Source of the DNA: Sebastes aleutianus
Lineage: Eukaryota; Chordata; Actinopteri; Perciformes; Sebastidae
Reading direction: 5' to 3'
Assembly: GCA_916700875.1 (NCBI GenBank)
Contig: CAKAKS010000142.1
Location: 37,501 to 101,500 of the forward strand
Length of the DNA: 64,000 nt
Shown piece by piece: positions 44,505-56,879 of the stretch. The notes under the pieces are model-generated. The model was given only the letters and a program-made list of their open reading frames with translations, was not told the origin of the DNA and searched no databases. Every line of letters begins with the position of its first letter. Positions within the stretch are counted from its first letter, which is position 1. Made by a program: the position numbers and the translations under genes.

Positions 44505-46379
44505 GGTGGAGGTCGGGGGCGATGGATGGTCAGTAAGTTTCACTTTTGAAGCATAGTTATTTTAAGCCAATATGTTTATTCCTAAAATTAAATGCTACAA
44601 GTGTTTTTGTTTCCTAAACCTAAAGAAGGCATTTTTTTTGCGTTAAAAAACATAACGTTTCATTCAGTTTTACGTGTCAGAACATGCTTTTAAGTTTCGC
44701 TTTCACTTTCACAACGTAGTAGGCGTAATAGGCCCCAACCGACCCACATCTATGGTTGCTTATAGCGACCGATAACGCCTATTTAATGGCCTGATAAAAG
44801 TCAAATCGGGTGCTTTATTTGAATTGGCGGACTAATAATGGGCAAAAGGCTAACGCTAGGTTAACAGCAGATATCTGCAATAATATCTGAATCATGCGAC
44901 CACAATGTTAAAATAAACTAAAATACTTAACTACATTTTAGCTCATTTTCCAACACCACTTGCGGAGAGCCGACTTCAATAACTTCATAAGTAAAAACCA
45001 TGGTGACAACAAGCGTGTCCCAGCTGTGTGCATTTAAGTGTCCCCTGGAAATGATTTTTGTTGTCGTCTTTGCTACTTGTAGCATGTTTCTGTATTTGGT
45101 TGTGTATTTGCAGCAAATTGGTGAAGATGTCTTCTTAATTTGCTTGTGTTGTGTCTATTATCCTGCGTTTTCGTAATTTGCATATCAGGGCCGCCGTAGA
45201 TAATCAGTTCTACAACCCATATCTGTATATTAACGTGGCAATGCTGCATCTTTTTTCCCTCCGAGTGGGTATAGACACCTGTGAGACTTTCCATCACAAC
45301 AGCAGCTCAGCAGATGTGCTTTGTTCAGCAGACAGACCAATTCTCGTGGACACGAAGAGACGACTCAGTCTCTCCAGTTCGGGCTGAAGCCTGCGTAGCG
45401 CCGAGAGCAGCTTGACACGAAACAATCTGTTCAGATTAAAGACGGGGAGCATCTTGTGTGTGTGCGAGTACAGTCCCTTTTCTTTCAGACAAGTTATGCT
45501 CCGCACTGAAGCGTTCATAATGAGGCATATGTTGTGTATGCGTTCGGACAAACACACAATTTTTCTACATTTACGGCTGGGACAGGCGGGCTGGCAGGTG
45601 CATCTGCCTCTCGTGGAAGACACACGGCACTGATTGGCTGAGTCAGCACAACCCTCTGACAGATACATGGATAGCTGTCCGCCGGCTAATATACACACAC
45701 ACACACACATGCACGCACACACATGCACGCACATATATACATATACTGTATATGCAGGCAAAGCTGTGTACAGCAAAATATAGCAATGATACATGCACCT
45801 ACGCAGAATAAACACACATTTTTGATTACGCATGCACAGATTATACAGTGTGTGGATGCATTGTAGCACACACACACACACACCCACACACACAGAGACA
45901 CACGCAGTCAAAGGAAGTGAAGGGATGCTCATCTCTCAACGCTGTATCAAAGGTCACGTAGGAGTAATGAAGTAAAAAGTTCAAGGTGAAAGACAGCGAG
46001 AGGCGGAAAATCGGCAGCGAGAGAGATGTATTGTTATGTGAAGAGCTGAGAGAAGGGAGCTTGTTACCGGAGATAGACAGATATGTGGCAAAAAAAGTAG
46101 GAAGAGAGACGCAGGGAAAGAGACATGAAGGATTTCAAGAGCAAGTGACAGGAGAAGGTGGGAAATAGCTGAACAAAGAAGAGGACAAAGAGAAGCACAG
46201 ATGGAGAGCATGAACCCATCAAGGTCAGCTGATGTGACGTAACACATCAGGAAAGGAACAGTCTCTTCTGTCCTTCAATCATCTGTCCCGTCCCTCAACT
46301 GCTTTAATGCCATCCTTTTGGCACTCGCACACACGTGTTTCGGGGGCACGATGAGAGCCATTCATTAAAAGGCGAGGGC
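44505..46379. other. No recognisable gene; unique sequence and simple repeats
   Basis: A short stretch at 44545-44660 (TTCCTAAACCTAAAG context) resembles the reverse of the TE-A/TE-B shared module, diverged. CA tracts lie at 45691-45733 and 45867-45905. The 212-codon minus frame at 45294-45932 runs through both tracts (VCVCVC) and is the longest frame of the window, but it has no recognisable domain. Confidence 0.45.
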
Positions 46380-47120
46380 TTTCGTATGCAGCGTTGCTAC
46401 CTCGCAATCACCTCCGCCGCATCCCAATTACCTCCGGTCTAATTGATGTTAGATTTATTAAAGTTAATGAGCCAACTGGCCATCTGTTGAGCAGCCGAGG
46501 CAGCGCAGGGGATGACGGCGGCGAGGGCAAAAGACGCCATGACAAAAAAGCTGCAAGGGCAGGGGGGAAAAAAGCTGAGAGGGGAGACAAAGAGATTCAC
46601 TGCCACCTCCTTTCCTCCCTTCCTCCCTCCCTCCTTTCCTACCTCCCTGCAATCAAAGACGAGCTCTCACATCACTCCGTGTTTTTTCCACTCTCCCATA
46701 CGTCTTGCATCCTTTTTATGGCGTTCATATTTCAACTATATGGCTCTATATATGGCGGGTATATATATGGCATATGATTAACGGCCCTCAACCGGCTCTG
46801 TATGTCCAATAAATCACAAACATATATATTTTGCAGACTTATATACTTCTTGGAGCCGGAGATGAAATTTTAATTTCAGAGAGCATTTCTGCTGCTGGCC
46901 AGTGTATATTTTATTTTGTCTCTCAGGCCCGGTGGCACACTGTTGGGGCTCCTCTTAACTCCCTTTGTTGTGGCGTCATCCTCTAGTGGCTTTTCAAAGG
47001 CTTCCGAGAGTCCGGAGGGCACAAGTCGAACTGCATTTCTTTGCAAGTGTATATTTGCCGCACGCATGTGTTTCAATAAACAAGAGTCCTCGCTCTCGGA
47101 GTAAAAAGTTTATTGTTCGT
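46380..47120. other. Candidate conserved non-coding block
   Basis: GC-balanced, non-repetitive, with homeodomain-type TAATTGATGTTAGATTTATT at 46439-46458 and AAAGTTAATGAGC at 46460-46472. It includes a pyrimidine-rich interval at 46600-46650. The frames on both strands are unrelated low-complexity products. Its enhancer nature is inference from composition only. Confidence 0.25.
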
Positions 47121-48018
47121 GTGTGCAAACTGCTGCCTGCAGGAGCCACTACACTATTTAGATAGCGTTATTAATCCCAGAAGCAGGTGTCAGGTGCACG
47201 GATATGAAAATGTGCATGACAGGTGTGTGTTGCCGTCGATTATCCATTTTGTCACATTTATCTAACAGCCGAATATAGCATCTACCTCTTCGCCGTCCTC
47301 TCTATCCAACATCCAAAAAAAAAGATAAAACATCTGGGCTGAGAACGCGTGCAGTAGTTATAAATTATCGCCTGCAGCAATTCTCTTTTTTCTCCCAAGC
47401 ATGTGGATACAATCTTGTCCACGTGCCAAGGTCAGAAAGTTAAAGGATTTGGAGTAGAAATGCGAAATTCGGAGTGACGGTGCGAGCTAGTTTTTTCATG
47501 TCATTTCAAGCTCCCTGCTGTGTAATTATTATATCTATAGTAAACTGGCTCCCCAGTCAGTTTGGGCTCCGTGAATTTAACAAATAATCCCCACAGGGAA
47601 AATGTTAGAAGCTAATGGCTTCGGTAAGTAAATATCCTTTCCAAAGAGGCTGATATCAATCCTCGCTAAGTGCCTAAAAGACATGTATAGGAGCTGATAC
47701 AGGAGTTTATGTGCACATTAAATACTAATATCTGTCTTTTCATTGGGTTAAATTATGTATATACAATGTATATTGGATATCAGCTCTGTGGGTCTAATAC
47801 TTGAACAATCCACTAGCTCCCATTCAGTTGTTATGTCAGGGGGACTATTTCCCATTCGCCTTTAGGGTTGACAATAAAATGGGTGCGTTAAAAGGGCCAT
47901 TTCTATGTTATTATACTGGCTGTTTTCTCAATCTTGAATGACATTAATTTCAGTTTCTAATTCTAAAAAAGCCTCTGGACACGGGCAATGCAACGTGTCA
48001 TTATTGTCACTATTTCAC
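47121..48018. other. No recognisable gene; unique sequence
   Basis: Complex, non-repetitive sequence without a sustained frame, similar in character to the block before it. Confidence 0.4.
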
Positions 48019-48627
48019 TTAAAGCAGCAGTACGTAGAATTGGAGCATTGGAGCATGATTAAAAAACGTAATTTTTATAAAACGGTCACTATATCCTGAC
48101 AGTAGTGCATGAGACAGGTAATCTGAAAAAAAATCATGTGCCTCTGTATCCTCTGATGCTCCTGATGTCATCTGCAAGATTTCACAGACCGGAGGGAAAC
48201 AACCAATCAGAGCCGAGCTGGAGCCTTGCCGTCTCTGAGCAGCTGTCAATCACTCGCGAACTGTCAAAACTGTCAAATTAGGCAGCGCTGATCAAATATG
48301 AATCAATGATCTGTTACTGTGATGCCTATTTCTCGCGTAAAATCTTTTCAGAAACATCTTGTAGTGTGCTGTTTGTTCATTTGCGAGGGATTTGCAGCTG
48401 CCTCCGTTGAATGAACAGCCAATAGGAACGCTCTCTCTCTGAAATGACCTGTGATTGGCCAAAGTCTCCCGTCACGGGCTAGATTTTTTTAAAGCCTGCA
48501 AAGAGAGCCATGAGGAGGAGCAGAAGTCTAGTTATCTCTCAGAACACTTGTATTACATTATGCTGAAAGGTTATTATAGAATCTTTGCCCAATGATGCCA
48601 AAAATATTCTACCTACTGCAGGTTTAA
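48019..48627 (+). mobile_element. TE-F (TTAA-flanked MITE), copy 2, near full length
   Basis: TTAA at 48019-48022, then AGCAGCAGTACGTAGAATTG; right end ATATTCTACCTACTGCAGGT, then TTAA at 48624-48627. Element 601 bp with inverted ends (GCAGTANGTAGAAT). It contains AGGCAGCGCTGATCAAATAT and CAGCTGCCTCCGTTGAATGA. It is non-coding. Confidence 0.92.
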
Positions 48628-49489
48628 GTCTTATTTTCATTAGGTAGATCACTTTGTTTCTCTATTACACACAGTCGCAAGACATTACTGCTTGACTGCG
48701 GTTCCTTTGTGTGTTCACGTGCTGTTCATGTGTGTTGACACGTGCGTTCACCTACCCCTCTGAGCTGGTACTGTAGTGAGCAGCAGTACTGTACTGTAGG
48801 TGGGTGATAATCTGCCCCGAGGCAGTTAATACAGAGAGTATCCCATGTGACAGCCAGCCGCTATTTGATCCATGTGAAAAACACGGGGCACACACTGCAA
48901 CTGTAATATCCACCTTAACCAGTTTATCACTGAGTCCTATTTTCTTTAAGCCAGTGAAACAACCTCCCAGTACAACCATTTCTCTTGTTTTTAATAAAGC
49001 TGGTTTGGGGACTTTTCTACAAGTGCAGCGAATTCTTGAAGGTTGAATATGCTGTAAGTCTACAGATTATGAGGTTACATTCACTAATGACTCTGATGAA
49101 TTTCAGGCCAATTTGCCCTTTTGAGAGAATCAGGAAAACGTTATGTTGTGTCATGGATTGGCATGTACGTACAGTATGTTCAGCACAATGTCATTCTTTA
49201 TTTCTCCTGAACTTATTTCATATGCAAAGGGGGTGGGGGCAAAGACATTTTTTGGACAACAATAGAAGCTCAAGGGACCAACCACTACTCCTATCCTCAG
49301 TAATCACTACCTGATTTTTTGTCTGTCAGTTAGTTTGCATTATTCTAATCAAACAAAACTTAGGAACATGCACTGTCTAAGCACAATATAAAGTTAAATA
49401 ATAAAAGGTCTTTAAATTTGATTTGGACACAAGGCCACAAGACAAGCACTGGCTAAATGACAGGGCCACAACATTAGTTTGATAGTGTA
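48628..49489. other. No recognisable gene; unique sequence
   Basis: Frames of 75-109 codons without domains. Nothing was recognised. Confidence 0.4.
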
Positions 49490-49735
49490 CCAGCCCGGGT
49501 GTCATTTCGCATGCCATAACAACGCCTTTGTTGCTTTTGTCGTGTCATGTGTATGCCGTGTAGTCTGTACTGACTGCACTGCAAACATTGAGTTATTTTG
49601 AAGTTACTTTGGTGACATTAGTGACGTTAGTGAGCGTTACGTTGTTTACATACGTATTTTACTTAGTTGTTACATCATTATTTTAAGCGTGACACATGGA
49701 AATGTTGTGCTATTTATATGCCTTCCCATGAGATC
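49490..49735 (-). mobile_element. TE-B element, rearranged copy
   Basis: ATTTTACTTAGTTGTTACAT, ATTTTAAGCGTGACACATGG and GTGCTATTTATATGCCTTCC match the right part of 51796-52256, while the shared TTAGG middle is missing. It is a deletion or rearranged copy. Confidence 0.6.
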
Positions 49736-51795
49736 GGGTTGAGAGTATGGGTGTAAATTAAAAAAAAATTAAAAAATTGAATGAATCAAATTACCAAACT
49801 GATTAACATGACATGACAGACACTTTTGGAGCCCCTTCTTGGTCTGGGGTCCTGGGGCAGTTGCCTGCTTTACCCAGTTGGTAATTTGTTAGTATGATTA
49901 TTTCTATTGTTGGTTTTAGTCTTTTCGTGCATATTTTGACAACAATAAAAAGACAATATAGGAGAATTCCAGCCTTGAATGTTGTAGCCATTTGACTATA
50001 TAAGCACTGTATTTTGGAAGGCAATGATAAAACAGCATGTTTGTCTTTGGTGGACTTGTTATAATCATGTCGGAAAACAAACTTAGTATACCTTCACTCC
50101 AGATCACTCTAAACAGCGGAGGGGAAACAGAAACATGTCTCGGCCCACTGAGCCACCCAGACGCCAGCCTTTATTGTTCAAAGAGTTGAGGGGTCATTGC
50201 TTTATGGAGGGCGACATGGGGACGCTGCCTACTCCAGCTGGGCCTAATGATAACCATGTGAGCACATGAAAGTCATTCTGCTCCTCTTTGACCGGCCGAA
50301 ATGATTCCCCACTGTAGTCCCACGCTGTAATTTGTGGTCGAAGGTATAAAGAGAGAGGGGCAATTTCCCTGAAATACTCCCCTAATGCGGGACAAAGCCA
50401 CGGCGGACGCCACAGGGATGAGATTTCAGTCTCATCACCTTTGAACTTGTGTTTGGGTAACAAAAGGGGAAAATGGTAAAATGAAGATAAAGCGAATTGC
50501 GAAGGTGAAGGGGGAGCGAGAGAAAATGAGGACGGCAAAGATAGAAAGAAGAAGAAAATTAGAATGATTGAGAGAAGTGACAGGGGATGCTGCAGATGAG
50601 AGAGGCGGAGGAGGAAGAGAGGGAGGCAGCCGATCAAATTTTATGGTTGACTTATCCCTTTCACAGCCCCTTGAAATAGCCAAACAATTTACAATCATCC
50701 AAAGCATTAACCTTTCACGAGCCAGAGGGACTCATTGTCCATGATGCCGCGATGAGGCGCTTTGCATGCCTGATGAAACGTCGCGGGGAAATAACTCATC
50801 CGGCGGGCAAAACAAAGAAATGGAGAGGAAGAGAAGGAAAGGAAAGAGAGAGAGGGGTTGGATTAGCTGAGGAAGAGAAGGAGAGACGTGTTTGAAGGAG
50901 GACAAGGAGTGATGTTTCGGAGAGCCTTTTGTTAGGGAGGCAGATTGGCTCGTGCATCAGGGTGAGGGATGGTGGGGAGGCTTCACAGCGGCTTTGCTGC
51001 CCTCCACGGTCCATACTTAACGTTTTTTTTTTTTCAGGTGAGGAGGAGGAGGAGGTGGTGGGAGGAAGTCCAGAGTTACAGTGAGAGAGGGGAGAGGAGG
51101 GGAAGCGTTAAGAGCACAAGAAGCAGGCTTGATTCCCATCTCGTGGCAGGGAGCCAATGTCCATGCTATTTACTGCATGACAGCCTCCCATATCTCCATC
51201 AATCCCCTACACGAGCCAGGAAACAGAAGGCGGGGGGGGTGGGGGGGGGGCTGAAGGGCCGAGAGGGACAAAGTATGTGTTGGTGTGTGTCAAAAAGGAA
51301 AAAGGAAAGGAAGTAGGAAAGGAGGGGAAGCAAACAAAGAAGGAGGAGAAAGATGCAACGTCAAAGAAAGAAAAAAAAGGTCTTCATATTGTAGGTCCAC
51401 TTTTTGGATCCTCAAAACAGTCTGAAAATCTGCTCAAACTTGACAGGAAGAAATCTGTTTTCAAAAAGACCCAATCCGATCCAAAATAGACCCGTGGATA
51501 ATTCAATCAGAAACAAACAGACCCAAGCAGAGAGACAACAGCAACGCTGGCGGAGACACGATGTTCCACCAATTAACGTGCAGCTGTGGTCAAAAACAGC
51601 AGAAAACATGTCATGTTTCCTGCATTTCACAGTTCACACAATCAGATTATTCTTCTGTGATGATTATGATGCAGCACCAGGGCTGAGTAATGAGGACAAT
51701 ACTCCCCTACCCCTCTCGTTTAAACCTTTTTTAGTATTTTAAGTATTATATTACTTAACTGGTATCTTCACATTCAGTGTTACGTCTTTTTACAA
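49736..51795. other. No recognisable gene; purine-rich stretches
   Basis: 50470-50620, 50815-50960 and 51030-51120 are strongly purine-rich on the plus strand, with opposite-strand proline/serine/leucine frames. 51232-51250 is a G8-T-G10 tract. The TTTTTTTTTTTTCAG at 51023-51037 resembles a splice acceptor but is followed by a purine run. No exon was recognised. Confidence 0.45.
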
Positions 51796-52256
51796 ACACA
51801 GGACCTTCAACCAGGAGACCAGTGTTCGAGACCGGTGTTAGTGTCCCAAAGTGTTGTTGAGTCATTTTGAAGTTATGTCAGTGACGTTTTTTCCGTACTT
51901 CTTTTACGTTGTTTCCGTACATAATTTACTAAGTTTATGTAGGTATTTTATGTAGCCTACGTAAGTAGTTTACTTAGTTTACTATGTATTTTACTTAGTT
52001 ATTTTACTTAGTTTACGTACTGTAGGTATTTTTCTTAGTTTACTACGTATTTTACTTAGTTTACGTAGGTATTTTAAGCCCAACAATTACGTTTTTCCTA
52101 AACCTAACTAAGTGGTTTTGTTGCCTAAACATAATCGCGGCCATTTCACGGTAACAACGTGGCATGAAATGGCACGGCAAAAGTTTAAAATGCGTTATCA
52201 TGACATGCGGAATGTACTTAAAATGCCGTGCTATTTATATGCCTTTCCATGAGATC
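51796..52256 (-). mobile_element. TE-B element, copy 2, with an internal expanded repeat
   Basis: Reverse orientation relative to 9083-9442. It ends CTATTTATATGCCTTTCCAT GAGATC. It contains CCTAAACCTAACTAAGTGGT and the tRNA-B-box-like GTGTTCGAGACCGGTG. From 51918 to 52075 it holds a degenerate tandem repeat of TTTACTTAGTTTACGTA units absent from copy 1. Confidence 0.8.
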
Positions 52257-52689
52257 AGATTGCATATATACTTTGGTTTATTATTTTTGGTTTTGCATTT
52301 AGACCTGGCCTGACTCTGGTTCCAGGTCCGGTCTTAGTTACTAGGAAGACCCCTACCTCCGTGCACACTCTATCTGAATAAAAATAAAATAAGAAATGAA
52401 CCACATTGTCCTCCTATATAGAACTTTAAGAGACATGTAACAGATTAGAAGGTGTTAATGTAGTACATTAGAAGCACTGAGGGGGAGGAAATGAAAGTTT
52501 CTGAACTCTAATCTGTTAGCGCTAACTGCCAACTTATCAGACTTGAGTTGCGCTAATTATTAGACCAGATACAATTACAGTCGTGGAGACAAATTGAGAT
52601 AAAGATGGGGGGGAAGGAAGGGGGGGAATGGATTGATAACCAAGAGAGAAAAAGAGGCCAAGACTGAGAAAGAGCGGGAGATAAAGAGA
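52257..52689. other. No recognisable gene; unique sequence
   Basis: Purine-rich in 52600-52700. Nothing was recognised. Confidence 0.4.
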
Positions 52690-53570
52690 CGGAGAGGCTG
52701 CATACAAATGACCCCTTTTAGCTAATTAGCAGTGGCGCTAAGAGCCCTGCGAGAATTGGCCCCTATATGCCGCCGCCGCTGCACAGTGGCCCTATAGGTG
52801 GTGAGATCGAGCCCGTGGCCACGGGGGCTCGTAAGCAATGTGTGTCATCGCCGAATACCATCAGTCATAGAACAAAGGAGGCACGCGGGTCAAAGGCAGC
52901 GATACACCACTGCACACTGCTGCTCTTCTCCTCTTCCTCCTCTTTTTCCTGTCCTTCACTTAATTTCCCCATTAACCCCTTCCTCCTCATCCCCTTTTCT
53001 TCATCTCCTCTCCCCCCTCCTCCTATCTCGTCCCGTCTTCCTCATAGCCGTCCTGTTCCTTTGTGTGTGAGTCAATTAGCCAGCCCTTTAGTTTTGATTT
53101 ATGGACCGCGGACCTCCTATGGCCTAATGGATTGCTGTGAATTAATATGCAATGCTTATATATGTGTGCGTGTGATAAATTAAAGTGCAGGAGACACAAT
53201 AGAGGTCACAGAGGTACCACTCTCTGTACCGAATCGGCGCTATACTCCGGCCCCCAATTTTCATCCCTCACTCGAAAGAAATTATCAATTTGTAATGTCG
53301 ACATAATGGATGAGGAACAATAACAAAGTGGCCGCTGTGCTCGTTTAGATGAAGCCCCTCAATATCATTCGCCATGTGGAAATAATTAGGCAGTTCATAA
53401 AGATCGGGACCAGCGACTGTTATTGTCTGAACAAAAAGGCGTTATTGGATGTCAGGGCGCCGCATTCGGAGGAGATTCATCAGCTCGTATTTTCCCCCCC
53501 GCCCTTTATTGGCCGAGGACGACAACAGATTAGAGACTCATCGTGCTTCAAACGGGGGTGCAGAGAGGAG
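52690..53570. other. Candidate conserved non-coding block
   Basis: A long non-repetitive stretch, GC-balanced, with TTAGCTAATTAGC at 52719-52731, AATTAATATGCAATGC at 53140-53155 and many ATTA/TAAT cores. There is a pyrimidine-rich part at 52920-53045. Frames (52767-53183, 52798-53070) show no domain. Its look is that of developmental enhancers, but conservation cannot be tested here. Confidence 0.3.
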
Positions 53571-53773
53571 AGGTCAGGATAGGTGCAAGTATACATCAAC
53601 ATCATCACCCTGATCATCATCATCATCTGACTTTTGTAACACACACACTCTATGACCAGAGGCTATTTACGCCAATCCAAAGTCAAGAGGCCTCATACTG
53701 GGGGTTTATAGTTCACGGGGTCATGAACTCTGTGGTCTATATCAGAAAACGTCTGACAGAGGGCCTGTCAGCA

Positions 53774-54356
<583 letters not shown>

Positions 54357-54914
54357 ATGATTGAAAATCATGTTCCGCTGCTTCCTCCTATAGTGCTCCT
54401 AATGACATTTGCAAGAATCTATAGCGCCCAAAAACAAAAGCACAAGCACGAAAACAACCAATCAGAACCGAGCTCGTCTCTGGGCAGCTGTCAATCACTG
54501 CTTGCAAAACTCGTGAACTCTGATCAAATGGTCAAACTAGGCAGCGCTGATCAATATGAATCAGTATTATGTTACTGTAATGCCTATTTCTCGCCTTGTT
54601 TCTGAAAACATTTGAGGCGAGAAATAAACATTACAGTAACAGAATCTTGATGCATAGTTGATCAGCGCTGCCTATAGTTTGATCGTTTGATCAAAGTTGG
54701 CGAGATTCGCGAGCAGTGATTGACGGCTCTGATTGGTTGTTTTCCTTCATTAAGGTGAAATCTTGCAAATGAAATTAGGAGCAAGGGAGGGCACAGAGGA
54801 ACATGATTTTTTTCACAGATCATGTCTCACGCACTGCTGTCAGAATATAGTGACTGTTTTGTAAAAATAACTTTTTTTATCATATTTGCTCAAAATGAAC
54901 GACTTCAGCTTTAA
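54357..54914. mobile_element. Two TE-F copies head to head (long imperfect inverted repeat)
   Basis: The left arm reads TE-F forward (GGCAGCGCTGATCAATATGA near 54540, then ACTGTAATGCCTATTTCTCG). The right arm repeats the same blocks in reverse (CGAGAAATAAACATTACAGT, GATCAGCGCTGCC at 54660-54672, GCAGTGATTGACGG). The centre is near 54605 with about 20 bp between the arms (CGCC and GGCG). The right arm continues to the TE-F terminus and TTAA at 54911-54914. The left terminus is decayed. Confidence 0.85.
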
Positions 54915-54994
54915 GGTTAGAGAAAGATCATCATGATGGGTTAGTAATAAATTTAACCAAACCACAATCCCTGCCTAACAATAACAATAATAAG

Positions 54995-55235
54995 TGGTTT
55001 TGAAGCGTGAACCCAGCGGCTTTAAAGCTTTTTTTTGCTTGTGACCCCTTAATAAGACCCTTGCGACCCCTCATGATAGAGGTCATGTCTGTGGTGTGAG
55101 CAGAGTGATTTTCTCCTCTCAGAAGAATTGTCAGACAGCTAAACATAATTTGGTGTATCAGATTTTTTTTTTCTTATTTCCTTCCTGGAAAATTATCTCG
55201 CGACCCCCCCTGGTTGAAAAACACTGGCTTAAACC
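54995..55235. mobile_element. MITE remnant with TGACCCC/GACCCCCCCTGG ends
   Basis: GCTTGTGACCCCTTAATAAG at the left and GCGACCCCCCCTGGTTGAAA AACACTGG at the right form imperfect inverted ends of the CAGTGTTTTTCAACC type seen in other hAT MITEs. The left terminus is degraded. Confidence 0.55.
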
Positions 55236-55239
55236 TGTA

Positions 55240-55485
55240 GCCACATGTGGGTGTTACAAGACCTAAGCTTTGTACGCCCACCATCCAGCCTAAACAACTC
55301 CCCTGTTTTTATTATCCTTTTAATTTTTTTCTTTTAACTTATACTTTTATATTCTTTTATTCGTTTTTATCTTATGCACTTTGTGCTCTTTTATCTTGCT
55401 TTTATAATGTAAAGCACTTTGAATTGCCTTTGTGTATGAAATGTGCTATATAAATTAACTCGCCTTGCCTTGCCTTGCCTACGAC
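55240..55485 (+). mobile_element. LINE 3' tail
   Basis: GTAAAGCACTTTGAATTGCC followed by TTGTGTATGAAATGTGCTAT and ATAAATTAACTCGCCTTG, ending in a CCTTG pentamer repeat (55460-55480). I recognise this as the conserved 3' UTR and tail shared by teleost non-LTR retrotransposons, probably L2-like. The body of the LINE is absent, as expected for a 5'-truncated insertion. Confidence 0.7.
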
Positions 55486-55894
55486 CTACGTGTGACACAA
55501 CTCCATAGCTTTCTGTGGATGGGAAAAAACATAATCTATGCAGCAATTACGCTTCCTCCAAACCATATTAATCAAAATCACTGAGTGGAATATAAACATA
55601 TTTTTTAGGAGACAGCGATTACATAATGTAAGAGTATAAGTGTAAAACACATTGGCCAAGTCACGTAGTGTTGCATCCTTGATGCAGTGGACAGAAGTGG
55701 CAGTCGAGTTATAGTAGTCATGATGTGAGAGATGAAACATGTAAACGCTGTGAAATAGGCATTGTATTGTGATGAGTTGACAAACATGCTGATGTTTCAA
55801 CACATTCTCACTCCCAATTTGTCAAAAACGCTGTTTGGTCAGTGCCCCTCTGCATCGGAGACCGACGCACGGGGGTAGCCCTCTTGCGTTCATT
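55486..55894. other. No recognisable gene; unique sequence
   Basis: The 105-codon minus frame at 55486-55803 has no recognisable domain. Confidence 0.4.
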
Positions 55895-56190
55895 TTGGAC
55901 GTGTCAGGAACACGCAGCGTTACGTGCATTGTGTCCTTTCAAAATAAACTTTCGTTGTCACAGGAAGTTAGGTTTAGGCAACACAACCACTCAGGTAGGG
56001 TTAGGAAACGGTCGTGGTTGACGATAACTTCCTTGACTAACGACTCGCGGGACTGACGATACTAACGAGTCATGCGACTAACAACTGACGTGACAAAATA
56101 AGTCAATGTTGCTTTTAGTTTTACACGGGACATGAACAACGGTCTCCCGGTTGAAAGTCTTGTGTTTGTCTGACCCCTTCCGCCCGCCCT
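55895..56190 (+). mobile_element. TE-G, third family sharing the TE-A/TE-B module
   Basis: CCTTTCAAAATAAACTTTCG, then GTTAGGTTTAGGCAACACAA, CCACTCAGGTAGGGTTAGGA and CAACGGTCTCCCGGTTGAAA. The middle matches TE-A and TE-B, but the part between (GACTAACGACTCGCGGGACT) and the ends differ. Confidence 0.6.
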
Positions 56191-56879
56191 TAGCGGACTC
56201 TCACGCTATTAATACTACGTCACTTGCTCCGACCGTCAAACAACGCCACGAGTGAGTTTACGGTGGAGTTTACGGTGGAGTTTGTTGAAAGCTCAGTTCG
56301 TCACATTCTGTCGCTATAGGGCGCCTCCGTGCGTTGGATTCCAATGCCGAAGGGCGCTGCCCAATAGGCGGTATTTGACAGGTTGGTAGTGAGAGTGGGT
56401 TGAATGTTCGGGCTTACATAGATAAAAATGGGTTGGGGTGAGTGATGCCCTTTAAACAATGAAAGGCACCCTGTTAGCTAAGGGATGTCAGGTGTCAACC
56501 ATGAACCGTAACGTCCCCAGTTACAGGTCTGTCTGGGGACCCGTGTTGCACGTCATTCCCCATCGCTCTTCCCTCATTTCCTGTCCTCTTTCTACTGTCA
56601 GATAAAAAAATAACCCCAAAAATAACAATTAATGACAAATTCATTGACACTAATTATGAAGAGTGAAATTGAAGGAAGTATATTGATTGGACAACTTAGT
56701 AATTTTAGGTTATCATGTGTACTTTTAGGGTATTGAATAATTGTTTCTATCAAAAATGTTCCCTTTGACTATACCTCTAGTGTCAGGGAAGGTTTCCAAG
56801 TAAATGGAGTGCGATTAACAAAACCACATTCTCACGTGTCAACAACAATTTATAGCTGCAGTGTGACAAACTAAAATGA
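56191..56879. other. No recognisable gene; unique sequence
   Basis: Nothing was recognised. GTTTACGGTGGA is directly duplicated near 56258-56281. Confidence 0.4.

Noticed and set aside
45294..45932. 212-codon minus frame, the longest in the window
   Set aside because: Its N-terminal half crosses two CA tracts, no domain or splice context is visible, and composition is that of non-coding DNA.
51023..51120. Possible exon after TTTTTTTTTTTTCAG
   Set aside because: The downstream sequence is a purine run encoding only low-complexity residues; chance acceptor.
51820..51840. tRNA gene suggested by GTGTTCGAGACC
   Set aside because: Only a B-box-like motif is present. No acceptor stem, D arm or A box could be folded around it, and the same motif recurs in TE-A, TE-B and TE-G.
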